Below are positions 32,468 through 44,420 of a stretch of 64,000 bases of DNA, one piece after another. The position numbers and the translations under genes are program-made. Origin of the DNA: Phlebotomus papatasi. Lineage: Eukaryota > Arthropoda > Insecta > Diptera > Psychodidae. Position 1 is the first letter of the stretch. The number at the start of each line of letters is the position of its first letter. The notes beneath the pieces were generated by a model. The model did not search any database and had not been told where the DNA came from. It saw only the letters and a program-made list of their open reading frames with translations. The stretch lies in NCBI RefSeq assembly GCF_024763615.1, contig NC_077222.1:27776001-27840000 (forward strand), given 5' to 3'.

Positions 32468-34075
32468 TAGACGATTTCTGAGAAATGTCGTCACGCTGTT
32501 TGTCCGTCTGTCCGTCCGTCTGTCACAAGCTCTAGAGGCCAAACGGTTAGAGATAGCGACTTGGGACCTTCGGGGGACCCCCCATAAGTCGACCCAAGGA
32601 TCGTTAACATGTCCCTCATTTTCCCCCCACCCCTCCCCTTCCCCTTTTAGAGATTACCCAGGCGGACATTTCGTCCTTAGACGAAAATACCGTTGAATCA
32701 TTCCTACTCTGATAAAAATCGCTTTTAAAAGTTTTGTAAAATCTCGTTTCCCCCAAAAGAAAAGTAACGAGATGTTTGGCTACCCCTGTCGCCATAGGGA
32801 TTTTTGTAAAATCTTTTCATTTTCAACGAGATATCTTGTTGATACCGGATACTGCACATTTTTTACTAATAATATACAAAATCTTATAAAAGTTTCGTCA
32901 GTATTCTTTTTTTTATTCACCAAAACATGACGATTTTGTAGTCGGAAATGGTCTCTAAAGTCCTATTTAACTATTTCCTGCAGACAGCACACCGGCGTAT
33001 AATTGCTATATATAACAAAAAGCAGGGGCATGACATTTCCTATGTTTCCCATATGTTTCTAGCGAGCCGAAAAAACTTTTGAGTTTATTAGCTGTTTTTT
33101 GTCATTGTAGAATGAATTAGCAAAAAATACTAATACAAAATAAAAGCCAATTTAATAAGAAAGAGGCAACCGAAAACCCTAAATTGGTAACCTACGTATT
33201 TTTGGAGATATCTCGTGAAATGTGTACGAAAACAGGGAAAAAATTACACTAAAACCGGTCGCATTTTTCAGAGCTAATGTCACCTACTTGACAAAAAGCA
33301 TGAAAATCGTGATTGTTATATCTACCAAATTGATTAAAAAAATTTGACAGAAAATATTCCAGACCATTTTGAGAGAAAGGGATAAAAATGAAAGAGAAAA
33401 CGATATATTTCACAACGCCATCTATTGAGAAATTCCCATGAAAACCAGATTTTGAGAAAACTTTTACAAGAATTTTATTAATTAATTTAGGTGGATTCGG
33501 TTTTAACAGGAAATCTTGTTGAGAATGAAAAGATTTTACAAGAATCCCTATGGCGACAGGAGTAGCCAAACATTTTGTTACTTTTCCATATAAATTGACT
33601 TATTTTACAATTTTTTTACGAGATTATTTTTTTCAGAGTAATAACGGATTTTCAAGGTCAAAGGTGAAAAAGACACTAGAGAGCGCTTTTATCAAGCAAA
33701 TGGGGTCATGTTTGGGGTCTTTGGAAAGGTCTTGGAATTTCCGACAAAACTGAACCGGTTCCAATCGGTTTTGAATCGGTAATGAACCGGTTCATAAATT
33801 CAATTAAATTACTCCATTCAATTACTTTTGGGAAATATTTTGAGTGATTTATAAGTCGGTTCAAATCGGTTGTGAACCGGTAATGAACCGGTTATTTACC
33901 GATAAGTAATTTTTGTGCGAGTATAATTTTTATTACTCTTTAAACTATTTTGTGGAATCTATTGAGTGATTTATGAATCGATTCAAATACTTTTGAGGTA
34001 TAGCATCTAAGTCACGAGTTTGAGCATTTCGCAAAGCCTGGGACGCTTTGCCAGCCCTTTTATGGGAAATTTAGC
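32468..34075 (+). repeat. Dispersed repeat family A, longest copy, interrupted
   Basis: Runs from AGACGATTTCTGAGAAATGT through CGTCCGTCTGTC, GGACCTTCGGGGGACCCCCC and GGACATTTCGTCCTTAGACG to 32704. It resumes at 33641 with ACGGATTTTCAAGGTCAAAG, followed by an AACCGGTT-rich part and CAAAGCCTGGGACGCTTTGC at the end. Class unknown: no ORF, no poly(A) tail and no clear TIRs. Confidence 0.75.
32707..33638. mobile_element. TIR element with ~140-bp terminal inverted repeats, nested in family A
   Basis: 932 bp flanked by TA; ends CTCTGATAAAAATC and, in reverse complement, CTCTGAAAAAAATAATC. The arms match over ~140 bp including TGTCGCCATAGGGATT. An uninterrupted family-A copy at 49400-49440 shows the empty site. 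Confidence 0.8.
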
Positions 34076-34120
34076 ATTTAAATGTCAAATAAAAACCCTT
34101 AATTTAAAAAAAAATCATTA

Positions 34121-34374
34121 CACTGAGAGAAATCCGAAAAAATTAAAATAACATTCCGGAAATGTTAATTTTACCCTGCAGTATTGATCCAAAATCTGTG
34201 TAAATATTACCCTTTTTTAGGTGTATTAGGGGTTAATGTTAACCTTTTTCATGTTAATTTTACCCTTAAAAAGGTGTAAAATTAACATTAAAAAATGTTG
34301 ATATATTTTTACACCTAAAAAGTGTCAAAGTTATGAGGAAAAAAAGTTAATCGCACCCTCTTTTTTTCTCAGTG
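34121..34374. mobile_element. MITE with CACTGAGAGAAA ends
   Basis: Flanked by TA; the right end in reverse complement is CACTGAGAAAAAAAGAGG. The centre holds facing copies of TTAATTTTACCCTT and GTGTAAAATTAACATT. It ends 66 bp from the TAF1 exon 2 donor. A related fragment is at 53185-53300. Confidence 0.75.
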
Positions 34375-34440
34375 TAGGCATTGATTTTACCATGGAATTT
34401 TTGAAAGTAAATTGGAAGGAAATCTGACTTGATTACTTAC

Positions 34441-35724
34441 ATTTGCGATTTTGTCATTTTCCCACTCTGCGAGATGCCTGATTTTGCCCCTTGGAGCGGA
34501 GTAGAAACCGGTAGAACTTTTCCTGTATGACTGAAGGCTCCAGCCGTCCGGGAACCACTCGAAGGCAGCCATCCAGCTGCATTTGTCTTGGAATTTAGCT
34601 TCTGCATGACTTTGTGCTTAATGTCATTCCCATCCCAAACCACATCATCTTCCCAGTGAAGCTGAGACACCATCAGATAGGCGTCATCTGGGATGGGTTC
34701 GCCATTTATTTCAAACTCCTCCTTCTGCTGCGGATCTTCCTTCATCCTAAATCCATAATTGAAACCCTCTCCAGAGTCCGGAACTTCCAGCATGTCGTAC
34801 CAAACTTGAGCTGGACCATAGCGCCAGTCAGCCACTTTTGGTTTGTTGTCTCCAGCCTCGCCCGTTTCCGGGGACTTTTCTGTCATTGCATCTGTGATCT
34901 CACTGAGGAGTTTCTCTTCATCGTCCGAACAGAGTTCCTCTTTGGTGGGCGACGGAGCAAAATGCAAATTCCAGCCGCGATACTTCTTGGGTTCGTCAGT
35001 GTCCGAAGTTGAATCTGAACCCTCCCTCTTGATGCCATCCCGTGACTGTTTTCGCTTCCTACGCCTCTTCCGGACACTGCGCCAAATCTGTGGCAGACTC
35101 GATGGCTTCCCAGGTCCAAAGAGTCTCGAGAAGCGCAGAACTTTGTCTGGACGGAAGTCCGGGAATAAATCACGGACATCGACATTGGCGTACTTTGAAG
35201 GGAGCATTGCTGCCAGAGGAGTGTCTAACTTTTTCTCAGTTGTTGCATCAGTTTTCTCCTCTTTAACCTCTGCCTTTACTTCCTGATCCCCTTCACCGGG
35301 CGCACTTTTCTGTGGAAGACTCGGAGGAGGCATTAGCGTCTTGTCATCCGTTGAAATTGAGCTACTATTAGCTGAAGTTCCATTTTCTGACGCTCTCCCA
35401 TCCTCTGTCTTCACCGCTTCTGCAGACACACCATCCACAGTGACTTTATTGGCCGGAATGGCATCTTCAATGTCATAATCATCTTCAGGCTGGCTTTTAT
35501 TCTCAGTCGGCTCAATGGCCACTGGAAGATCTTCAGCAAGTTCATTGATATCTGAGTAATCTACAGCAGTGTCAGCTTTTGTCGTGAAATCCTCATCATT
35601 TGTGTCATCTTCAGAATCCTGACGACGAAATTCATCTCCACTGTCATCTTCCCTGGAACTCCGGCGACTGTCTTTGTCGCTAGGTAGGCTGATCACCTCA
35701 CTCAGGAGGGAATTCAAACCCAAT
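34441..35724 (-). CDS. Taf1: TAF1 exon 2 (TBP-binding TAND region end, acidic linker)
   Basis: 1,284 nt, following R-LGLNSLLSEVISLPSDKD. It includes VDYSDINELAEDLP, the TAND2-like motif that contacts the convex side of TBP, then a long acidic/Ser-rich linker. The conserved block before the core follows (DLFPDFRPDKVLRFSRLFGP, with RYGPAQVWYDMLEVPDSGEG and ILMVSQLHWEDDVVWDG-like sequence). Phase 2 donor GTAAGT. The first in-frame codon given by a simple ORF search is TTG, which is internal to the exon and not a start. Confidence 0.96.
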
Positions 35725-35816
35725 CTACAACAAATTCCCCCATCAAATACCCGAAATCAATCCCATTCTCCCGATTTTCCCACCAAGTATCAAACCCCCC
35801 TGAAAAAGGCACATAC

Positions 35817-35956
35817 CTGGCAAGAGATGCAAGTTGCCGCTTGGATTCACTATCAAAGATATCCTCCTCGAGTCTCCCCGATGAATCGATATTTCCAAAC
35901 AGGAATCCCGTCAAATCTACCTCATTCCTATCGTCAGTATCACTATCATTATCCAT
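35817..35956 (-). CDS. Taf1: TAF1 exon 1 (start, TAND1)
   Basis: First exon of TAF1, the scaffold and largest subunit of TFIID, which binds TBP, TAF7, the Initiator and acetylated histones in the nucleus. ATG at 35956 gives MDNDSDTDDRNEVDLTGFLF, then GNIDSSGRLEEDIFD: this is TAND1, the acidic segment that mimics TATA DNA on TBP. Donor GTATGT, phase 2. The six constitutive exons join (35817-35956, 34441-35724, 29041-30162, 21846-24622, 16984-17130, 16510-16913) to 5,874 nt, 1,957 residues, or 1,989 with the 96-nt cassette, within the size usual for insect TAF1. All junction phases agree. Confidence 0.95.
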
Positions 35957-36280
35957 TTTGCCGGAACAACTTTGTTTTTATTTACTTTCCGTAGCAACTG
36001 TGATTTTGAGGTTAGATTTCAGTCACTACATATATTTCACCATTTACACTAAACTAACACATTTTAGGGCAAAATAACAAATGAATATTGAAACAGAGAT
36101 ATTTAGGCACAGATTCCAACAGTTTTTAGTCACGAAAATAAAGTTTTTGTACAGTTTTTGAGGATTTTTTCTCGGAGAAAAATACACTGCTGCTGCAACA
36201 GAGAAAAAAACACCGATAATGGACGTCAAAAATTCGCCCTGTGAAATTGTGACAATGTGTCCCAAATTCGCCACGAACAT

Positions 36281-36315
36281 GGCGGGAAACTCATTTGCAA
36301 ACCGCCATTCCCGCC
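36281..36315. promoter_or_regulatory. Pair of E2F-like sites upstream of TAF1
   Basis: GGCGGGAAA at 36281-36289 and TTCCCGCC at 36308-36315 match the TTTSSCGC-type E2F/DP consensus in opposite orientations. They lie 325-360 bp above the TAF1 ATG in a short GC-richer patch. Sequence match only. Confidence 0.45.
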
Positions 36316-36358
36316 ATAAATTCATATTTTCAAGAAAATTTCAGTTTACGACAAAATA

Positions 36359-36635
36359 GGGTAAGTGTGACAAATTCCGGAAAGCTTGCAATTTCGGCCA
36401 CCTTTTTTGTTCCTCGAATTTTCATGAATTTTTAGTTTTTACATACTCCAGAGATTATACAATGCAAAAGAATGACAAAAAAAGTATCTTCGACAAACGA
36501 GATGACGTGAATAAGACATTTTGAAGAATTCCCGAAGGGCAAGGAACTATGAGAATGAAGGTGGCCGAAATAAGGCACCAAAGCTATGTCTACCGTTTTA
36601 TTCATTTTAAAATGTATTAAGAATGATTTTGAAGT
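36359..36635 (+). mobile_element. Truncated GGGTAAGTGTG TIR element
   Basis: Matches the left ~270 bp of the element at 6585-7004 (GGGTAAGTGTGACAAATTCC, CTTGCAATTTCGGCCACC, AGAATGAAGGTGGCCGAAAT), preceded by TA. The right terminus is missing. It sits about 400 bp above the TAF1 start codon. Confidence 0.75.
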
Positions 36636-37439
36636 GAATAACCAAAAAAGAACTTCACTAAAAAAATGGCATATTTTATTAATCCAATTTTTATGATTTT
36701 AAGTAACTCAAAAAGCTGATATTTTTGTCACTGGTTCTTCAAAGAGTGAATATTTATATCTTTAATAAGAAAAGGAATGAAAAGTAGCTTCAATTTTCCT
36801 TTAAAACTTGCTTTGGAAGCTTTTTTAAGAAGCTTTCTCTGTTTCAATTCACGACAAATCGTCATTTCCACATTGATTTTTATTTATTTCAAATTATTTG
36901 TAAAAGACATTTCCTCAATTTTTTTTTAATATTTCCTTATGGAGTGTTCTTGGTGGAAAAATTCGCTGAAAATGTGAATGAAAAATTGCGAAAAAAGTCT
37001 TATGTGTTTTAAAATCTAATTTAAAGCCCAATTGAACTTGAACTTCATCAAAATTGAATGAAAAATGTGTTTGTTCTAGAATCTCAAGCTTATTTTGCAG
37101 TTTTTCTTTTAACAAATTTAGCAAAAAAATTATTGGTATATTGATATTGCGGGGCACTTTTGAATTAAGAAAGCTTTTAAATTCGGTTTTTTCTCCTACT
37201 TTTTAAATGTAATTGAGCCTTATCATATGTGATTAAGTCTCGCAATTGGTTTGTGGAGCTAAATCATTATTGCGATAAAGTCCAGTTTCATAAAAAAATA
37301 GAAGGAAAAAGCCTAAATTCAAGACTGCCCCAATTCAAATGACACCCCATCTTTCCCTAAGATCTTTGAAATTACAGTAGAACTTCTCGATGCTTGTAAT
37401 TATGGCAAAGTGATTAAAACAAATTAATATAAAAAACCT

Positions 37440-38390
37440 TTTTCGAATATTCCTATAACGCCTGTAGCAGATTGACTTTTTTTAGATTAGGTAAATTTCA
37501 TAGTCAAAAATCAATTGCTTTCTCAAAAGATTTGCATAAGTCTATCCCACTTTTTCAGTCCCAAAATTAAACTGATCTAAATTTAATTTGGTGTGATGTT
37601 CAAAAGAAGAAGAAGAGTGCGAAAGAGTAGGACAATCATATGCAAAGCTTTCAAGAGATGTGAATTTTGTTTTCATGAAATTTTACCGATCTAAAATGTG
37701 TACCGGAACCATAGAGAAAAATTGTTTAAACAGTAAAATATTAACTGGAAAAGAGACAATTAAAGCTACCAGCATTTTAATTTTTTATGGCTCACGGTCA
37801 CGCACATCTTTTAGATCAGGAAAATTTCATAAAGTCGAAATTCATATCCTTTTCTTTCTTATACGTTTAACACATTGCTATTCTACTTTTTCGCACTCTT
37901 CTTTTTCTTTTAAACATCACAACAAATTCAATTTAGTTTAATCGAATTTGGAGTGCGAAAGAATGAGATAGACATATGCAAAATATGTGAGAAAAACAGG
38001 ATGTGAATTTTGATTTCCTGAAATTTTTCTGATCTAAAAGGTGTGCCGAAGTCATAGATACAAATTGTCTAAACAGTAAAATATTACTGGAAAAAGGTAA
38101 TTAAAAAGTTACCAGCATTTTAATTTTTTATAGCTCCGGCAGCTTTTAGATCAAGAAAATTTCATTAAATCAAAATTCGCACGTTTTCGTTCTGAAAAGA
38201 TTTGAATTTGTCTATTTCACCCTTCTTTTTTTGTGAACGTCACAATGAATTTAATTTAGTTCAATCGGTTCAATCCAATTGAGAGTTCGAAAGAGTGGCA
38301 TGAACGTATAAAAAACGTTTCATAAAGGGACGTGAATTTTGATTTCATGAACTTTTCCTGATCTAAGTGACGTGCCAGAGCCATTGTTGA
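37440..38390. repeat. Array of alternating inverted repeat units (~350-bp period)
   Basis: The block GATCTAAAANGTGTNCCGNA plus neighbouring AAAGAAGAAGAAGAGTGCG and TTTCATGAAATTTT-type sequence occurs three times forward (37570, 37930, 38270) and three times inverted (37470, 37800, 38150). Single diverged copies lie at 49780-49920 and 54830-55000. Confidence 0.65.
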
Positions 38391-40222
38391 CCAAAATAGA
38401 ATTTTTACTTACCAAATTTTGCTAATTTAATTGACTGGCCAAAAACGCTTTTCCTTTATTTGACTTTTGCTGAAAATAAATTCCAGTCGCTTTCATTTAG
38501 AAGCAAACAAAAATTCAAAAATATCAATGCCTTTCAAGATTTTTATATTTTATTCATATTAACAATATTATAATTAATCTTATAATATACACACTTAACT
38601 ACAAAAAAGGGAAAAATTTATTATCCTGAATAAATTAAAAGTGTTGAGGAAAAAATCGTTGTAGCAATAAGTTAAAATTGAAACTAAACATCGTCCAATT
38701 TTACTTTATATTCACCATACAATCCTCTTTAAAAAAAATAATAATAAATCAGGAAAATGCATCCAATTTCCACAATTCTTACCGTTTCTTTTTTTTAGTT
38801 ATACGTTCGTTTTTGTGATTCTTCTGCATACTGTTTTTTCCTAAAACTCTTTAAACATAAAAATACGGATTTTTTTTTGAGAAAATTGGTTTTTCTTTGT
38901 TTTTTTGATAAAATTGTTTCAACACGAAGGCCGACCGAACACTATTTTCACCATTTTTCTTCATCTTATTCCTCTTTCTCATTTTATTCACGCAAAATAA
39001 TTCATAATTTAGTAATTTTTTTGTTGATGAAAAGGTGATTCTTTCATTTCTTTTTTTATTTTGATTTCAATTTCACTTTTCTTCGATTCCATTAGATATA
39101 TTCCTATTATTTTTTTTACTCACTTCACTTCCTAAAATCTCTTATATATCGTACTGAAAAGCAACTATTTTATTTGTACAAAGGATTCCCAAATATTTTC
39201 ATCTTCATCTTTATCATTAACTGGGCATTCTTTTTATTCACTTTTCGCTCAATTTTGCGCATTTTAAAAATAAGATAAGAAACTCTATGGCACTCTAAAG
39301 TTGTCCAAAATTTGTTGCAGATAATTTTTAAAAAAAAATCTCTTCAGCATTTTTAGAGTGAATTTGGTGGTATATGAAAATAAACTTAGACAATTTTGGC
39401 ACCCGATTGATTTGAGCGATATTTGCTTTAAAAGGAAAATCAAAAAATTAAATAAATTCACGTGATATCGTTCAAAAAAGCATGCGGTATTCTTTTATCA
39501 TAATTTTTATTTCATTTTAATAATCACTGCAGATATTTACAAGAGATGCAATGCACTAAATAAATTTCATTTAAAGGAAAATTAAACTTTTGTCTTGCAC
39601 TCTGTTCTCTCGTACAAACTCCTGTTGGTTAATTTTAGTCAACTCATAACGGAGGAAGGCACGGATTATTTCTATATTTAATGTAAATCAAATCATTGAA
39701 GTTTAAGAAATAGAACATGGCAATCCTTCATTTTGTAGCAATTTTCTTTTTAAATTGCATTTGAAAAAAAAACAAATGATGAATTTTCCAAATAAGCTCC
39801 ACCCATTTAAAATTAGACCACGCCTACTTCAGGATTTATGATCAAAAAATTTAGGGCCGTAATTTTAAATATTTTATACAATAATAATGATAAATCCCTG
39901 TCACGTTACCTTAAAAATTTTAAGCATAGTAAAACTTTATAGCCCGCCGGCCCCGCTCATAAACATTAGACCACGCCCTCCATTTTTATTGTATAAAAAA
40001 GAATTTCGAAATTTTTCTTATTTTTTGTCGTGGAATAAGCCTAAAAATGTAAATATTACTGTTACAAACTATTAGAAGATAAGTTTTAATTAAATAAGAA
40101 AATCTGCGAACCAGCTTGTTCTAAAGTCACGCCCATTTGATCTTTTAATACTAAAAAGTGAAAAGTTGCTCATTAAATCTTCTAGAACCACTCGAAATCG
40201 CTGATATATCTGACATAGCTGA

Positions 40223-40250
40223 CATATCTGAAGTACAAACTTCAGATATG
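40223..40250. repeat. Perfect 12-bp-stem hairpin
   Basis: CATATCTGAAGT, loop ACAA, ACTTCAGATATG. It is preceded by two more TCTGACATA-type repeats. Confidence 0.8.
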
Positions 40251-43167
40251 CCCTGAATAAAGGCGGAACTGTCTTTGTTTTCAATCTGGTTCCACCTTGT
40301 ATTAAAAATAAGACCTAGGGACGTATTCAGAACTTAAGCGAGAACTGTCACATGAACAGATTTAATGAGAATAGTCAGAACTTAAAGCATGAAAAACGGT
40401 CTTCAGGCTAGAGTTTTAGCCCAGTTCCTGAAGCAAATAGTGGATGGAAATTAGACCTTTCTTGATTTTTTATCTTTAATTTTTCACGACGTCCTCTTCA
40501 TTAGGTTTCGAATGTGGAGGAAAAATCACGTACAGGTAGCAAAATCTGCTGCTGCACTGCACTTGGACTTTTTCACAATTCTTCACTGTGAAGTTCACCA
40601 TCCAATTAATGAAGAATGAAGAATTAAAGAGCAAAATCAAAGTCTATTTTTCCGTCATGTCTAGTTATGGCATAAGCTTTAGGTCTGAAGCTCGGTATAA
40701 CACAATGGAAAGTGATTTTTATGTAACCTACTTGATTTATAGCTAACATTAGCCGCCTTAGCTTAGTCATTTGCTTGAAAGCCTTCGAGTTTACTCTCAG
40801 TATGACCGCTCGTTGGATAAACAAACTCTGAAAATTGCAGCTTCTCCTAGACACATTTCAAGTATTAAGTCCATTTTATCTTTCAATCTAAAAGTTTAAA
40901 GTAATCAGCAAAGAAAATATTATTCATTAAGTAAGCCACGCCTACCACGGGTTACTTTCATGCCAATTAAATACCTCAATTTTTTGTCTGTTATTCTGAA
41001 ATGTAAAAGTCGTCTTGCACAAAAATAACACTCGCAATGCAAAAACGAGGATATATTTTCACGCTAGTCCGTCCTCAATAAATGATCATAGTCTCTCAAG
41101 GGGCGTGGCCTAAAATAACTCACGGATAAAGCTTATGGAATTCAGCTTGATCTTTCTGAAAAAATACGAAAATTAAAGGAAAAATCCTACAAAATGAAAT
41201 GATGCCATTCTTTCTTTTTTTTCTGTGACAAGGAAAGTCTTAATGAATTTTAATCTGGTAAGAAGAGAGAAAAATTTGAGGCATAAAGAGGCAAACTCAG
41301 GAAGACATAATGTTTAAAATAGTTTTTCTTTTGCTCTTTTTTTCACGTTAAAAATACTTGCATTGCTAATTTTTCTCTCATTCTTACCCCATTTGGCTAG
41401 ATTTAACAGAAAAAAATAAGAAGTTGCTACAAGATCCTCCATTTGATTTCCTAGAATTTCATTTAGTTTTCAAATAAAAAAAATATTAATATAATAAAAA
41501 AGGAAAAAAATAGAACCAGCAATAAATGATTTCAGCTAAAAGTCAAACTTAAAAGTTAACAGAAAAATAATCCATTTTTTGTCCTATTTGTGATTTCTTG
41601 TGTTGCTTTTCGAATTACTTTTTTTTGTCCCTCAGTTCTCATCATCGTTCCCCCCACACTTCACAAATCATTTGTTTTACAAATACTTATTTTATCATTT
41701 TATAAAAATATTCTTTAATTTTACTTTATTACAAGATGACTCTACTATTTTTTGCTTCTCTTTCTTTTGCAATTCCACTTAGTTTTTTTTTCTTTTTTTT
41801 CATATAAATGAACTTCTAGGTTATTTCAAAAAGTTTATGTTTTTTTCTCTAATTCGCTTGCGCTGCTCTCTGTAAATATTCCATTGTTATTTTGTTGTTC
41901 ATAAAATGTGATCAGCTGTTGCCATTGAAATGAAGCTTTTTCAATTTAACCCTATAGCCAAACCCTTGGTGAATTTGCAGTGTACTGGAAAATCCATAGA
42001 GATTCCATGGACAAATCGCTAATATTCCGAATAGCATGGAATTCCGATGAATATCTATCATATTGATGCGCTGATTTCATTTTAAAAAATCAAAGAATTT
42101 TCAGGTAAATTATGTGAATACACTTTATGGATACTATCTTGAAATTTTTATACAAAATCCTAGTTCCAGTGGTAATTTCCGACATCTTTCTGATAGAACT
42201 CTATGGAATTTAATGCGAAATATCTGCCTAAAAATCCGTAACTAATATTTCGAGTTGAAAATTCATGAGTTTCACCTTAAAAAATTCCGTGATTGTGATG
42301 CATAGACTTTTTACCCTTAAGCTATAATTCATGCGAGCAACACAGACTACTTTGAGCAGCATTCTGGTGGGTATCTTCACTGAAATAAAACGCTCCACGA
42401 AGTAGTAAGTTGCTCTAGAGCAGTTTGCTCATTCATGCGCTGCTCAAGTCTAGTCCAAGATTAATGTAAAGCACTTGCTGTTTGATCTGGTGTCATTTTT
42501 ACACTTAAACTCCATACTTCGGGAGTGCAACGCGTATGCGTTTAAGTGACAAGGGACTCAATGTTGGGGAAATGGACCAAAAAATGAGGAGCTTGAAAAT
42601 GCCTCTTCATGACCCGAATTGTCTGTGGTATTAAACACAGTGTATAATGAGTCGCCTGTGTGAATGAAGAAGCTCCTGGGCTTGCAATAAACACCTCGTC
42701 AACCAGCCAGAAATGTCTGACCAGATACGAGCTCCACTGTTCATGTCGAATCCGCAAAATGGGAACATTTGGCAAGGCGAGTCACCTTGGGACTTATCGG
42801 TAGTTGGCTAGGGGACGAATCCTAAGAATCGCCCCATATACTGAAGACTTTAAAGATACCCCTGCCGCTAACGACGGAGATATACTGTTCTACATGACAA
42901 TGGAAGCGTCGGAGTTTATAAGATTTCTCCTTGAAGTCATTTTAGGTACTTTATATCAAAAAACCTTGAAGCTAGTTCATTCCCTAACTAAGGATTATGG
43001 GGTATTCTTCAGAAATTAGAACCAGAATGTTTTCACTCAATCGAGGCCATGGATCCGTTTGAATGATGGCGCTCCGCCACCCATATTCATAACACTATTT
43101 AATTGCAAAATATTTCGGGAAAACGAACGAAAAGCACTTATTTTCAATAATTTTCAGATATGTTTTA

Positions 43168-44031
43168 GGGTAAATGTCCAAATTCAAAACCATTTCCAGA
43201 CGCTTTAACTTTGACAGAAGATTCAACATATTAAGTTCATATTTTTTTTGAAGAGAATTACATAAATTTGGTCCTTGACTCTTCTAGAATGTTACTGTTT
43301 AGTGAAAATTCCTTAGATATAATTTGAAAACTTCTCAAATACAAGAAAAATACGCGAGTGTAAAATGCTTCTATTGGAAACATATTAATCCAAATGGAGA
43401 CAAGGGAAAGTTTCTAATTGGAGACAAACAGCGTAAGTAAAACCGCGACGAAAGGCTTCTAAAACCTTGTTGAGTTGCTCTTGAGTGCAGAATTTGTTCT
43501 TCTTCCTGGTCTTTTCTTCTTTCCCTTAAAAAACAATAAGAAAATCTCTCCAAAAAATTATATTTCCGGGGTTTCCTATTGAAGCATTTTCAGACACTTC
43601 AGAAAAACCCTTTTTTTTTCACGAAATAGGTAATTATATCTTTTGAAAACTTCACGTACCGTTAACAATAAAGATTAGCACATAATTTAATTAATATTAT
43701 CCAGAAATATGACATAAATATTAAACAAAACGAAAGAACAACAGTCACTTTATTGTGCTTTTCATTGGAAAACATGGTCGATCGATGAAAAATTCGATGG
43801 TGAAAAGGTACACTTTTAGTTTTTCTGAGAAATTAACAAATTAAAATTTGTAAATATGAATGGATTTTCGCCTTATTTGGAGCAAAAATAACTAAATAAT
43901 GAAACTGTGGTATAGAAAATATATAAATATAGTAATTTGGGACTGTATTTACCATGAAAACAGTGATGTTTCCTTTTGGAGTAGTGAAAAATTTCCATTT
44001 GGAACAGGTTTTGAATTAGCTTAATTTACCC
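43168..44031 (-). mobile_element. TIR element with GGGTAAAT ends and HTH relic (copy 2)
   Basis: 864 bp flanked by TA, inverted relative to the copy at 8693-9556 and similar along its whole length. On the plus strand near 43440-43540 the reading CTQEQLNKVLEAFRRGFTYA persists; differences from copy 1 include several synonymous ones (CAG/CAA, TTG/TTA, TTC/TTT). Confidence 0.85.
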
Positions 44032-44149
44032 TAGTGGTACTCCACACGAACATTTCGCAAAATCAGGCCTATGACGAGAAAATTCGCCATTTTGAAATAT
44101 TGAATGTCAAATGTCAACCACTTTGGGAGGCTCATTTTTCAACCGATTT

Positions 44150-44420
44150 AGTTAAATTTGGATCTTTTCGAAAGGTCTTTAAATTTTGAACTCGGCTAGA
44201 TCGGTCTTCATCGGCAAGGAATCGGTTAATTACCGATAATCGAATCATTTTTCTTCGGAAATTTTTTTTTACTCGATTTGAAGTTTGTTTCCGAGGTAGA
44301 GGTCAAACGGTAAGAGTTATCGACTGCCCGTCTTGCATGACCCCCTCATAAGTGGACATTATCTCTGACAGTCTTTTTTCCTTTTTCCCTTAACCAAAAC
44401 CATGATCTTTCGGTTTTTTT
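44150..44420 (+). repeat. Dispersed repeat family A, rearranged partial copy
   Basis: Shows TTTTCGAAAGGTCTT, an AATCGGTTAATTACCGAT part and AGGTCAAACGGTAAGAG/CCCCCTCATAAGTGGAC blocks in an order different from the longest copy. Confidence 0.55.

Larger units (their letters stand above)
30163..34440 (-). other. Taf1: TAF1 intron 2
   Basis: 4.3 kb. Holds a decayed mariner-like element (30244-31471), a GGGGAAAGTGC MITE fragment (31500-31652), family-A copies (31850-31985, and 32468-34075 interrupted by another TIR element), and a CACTGAGAGAAA MITE (34121-34374). No exon seen. Confidence 0.8.

Noticed and set aside
34387..34572. Separate small minus-strand gene beside the TAF1 exon 2 donor
   Set aside because: Alternative frame of exon 2 reading into the intron.
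34614..35286. Plus-strand frames of 74-147 codons
   Set aside because: Antisense to TAF1 exon 2.
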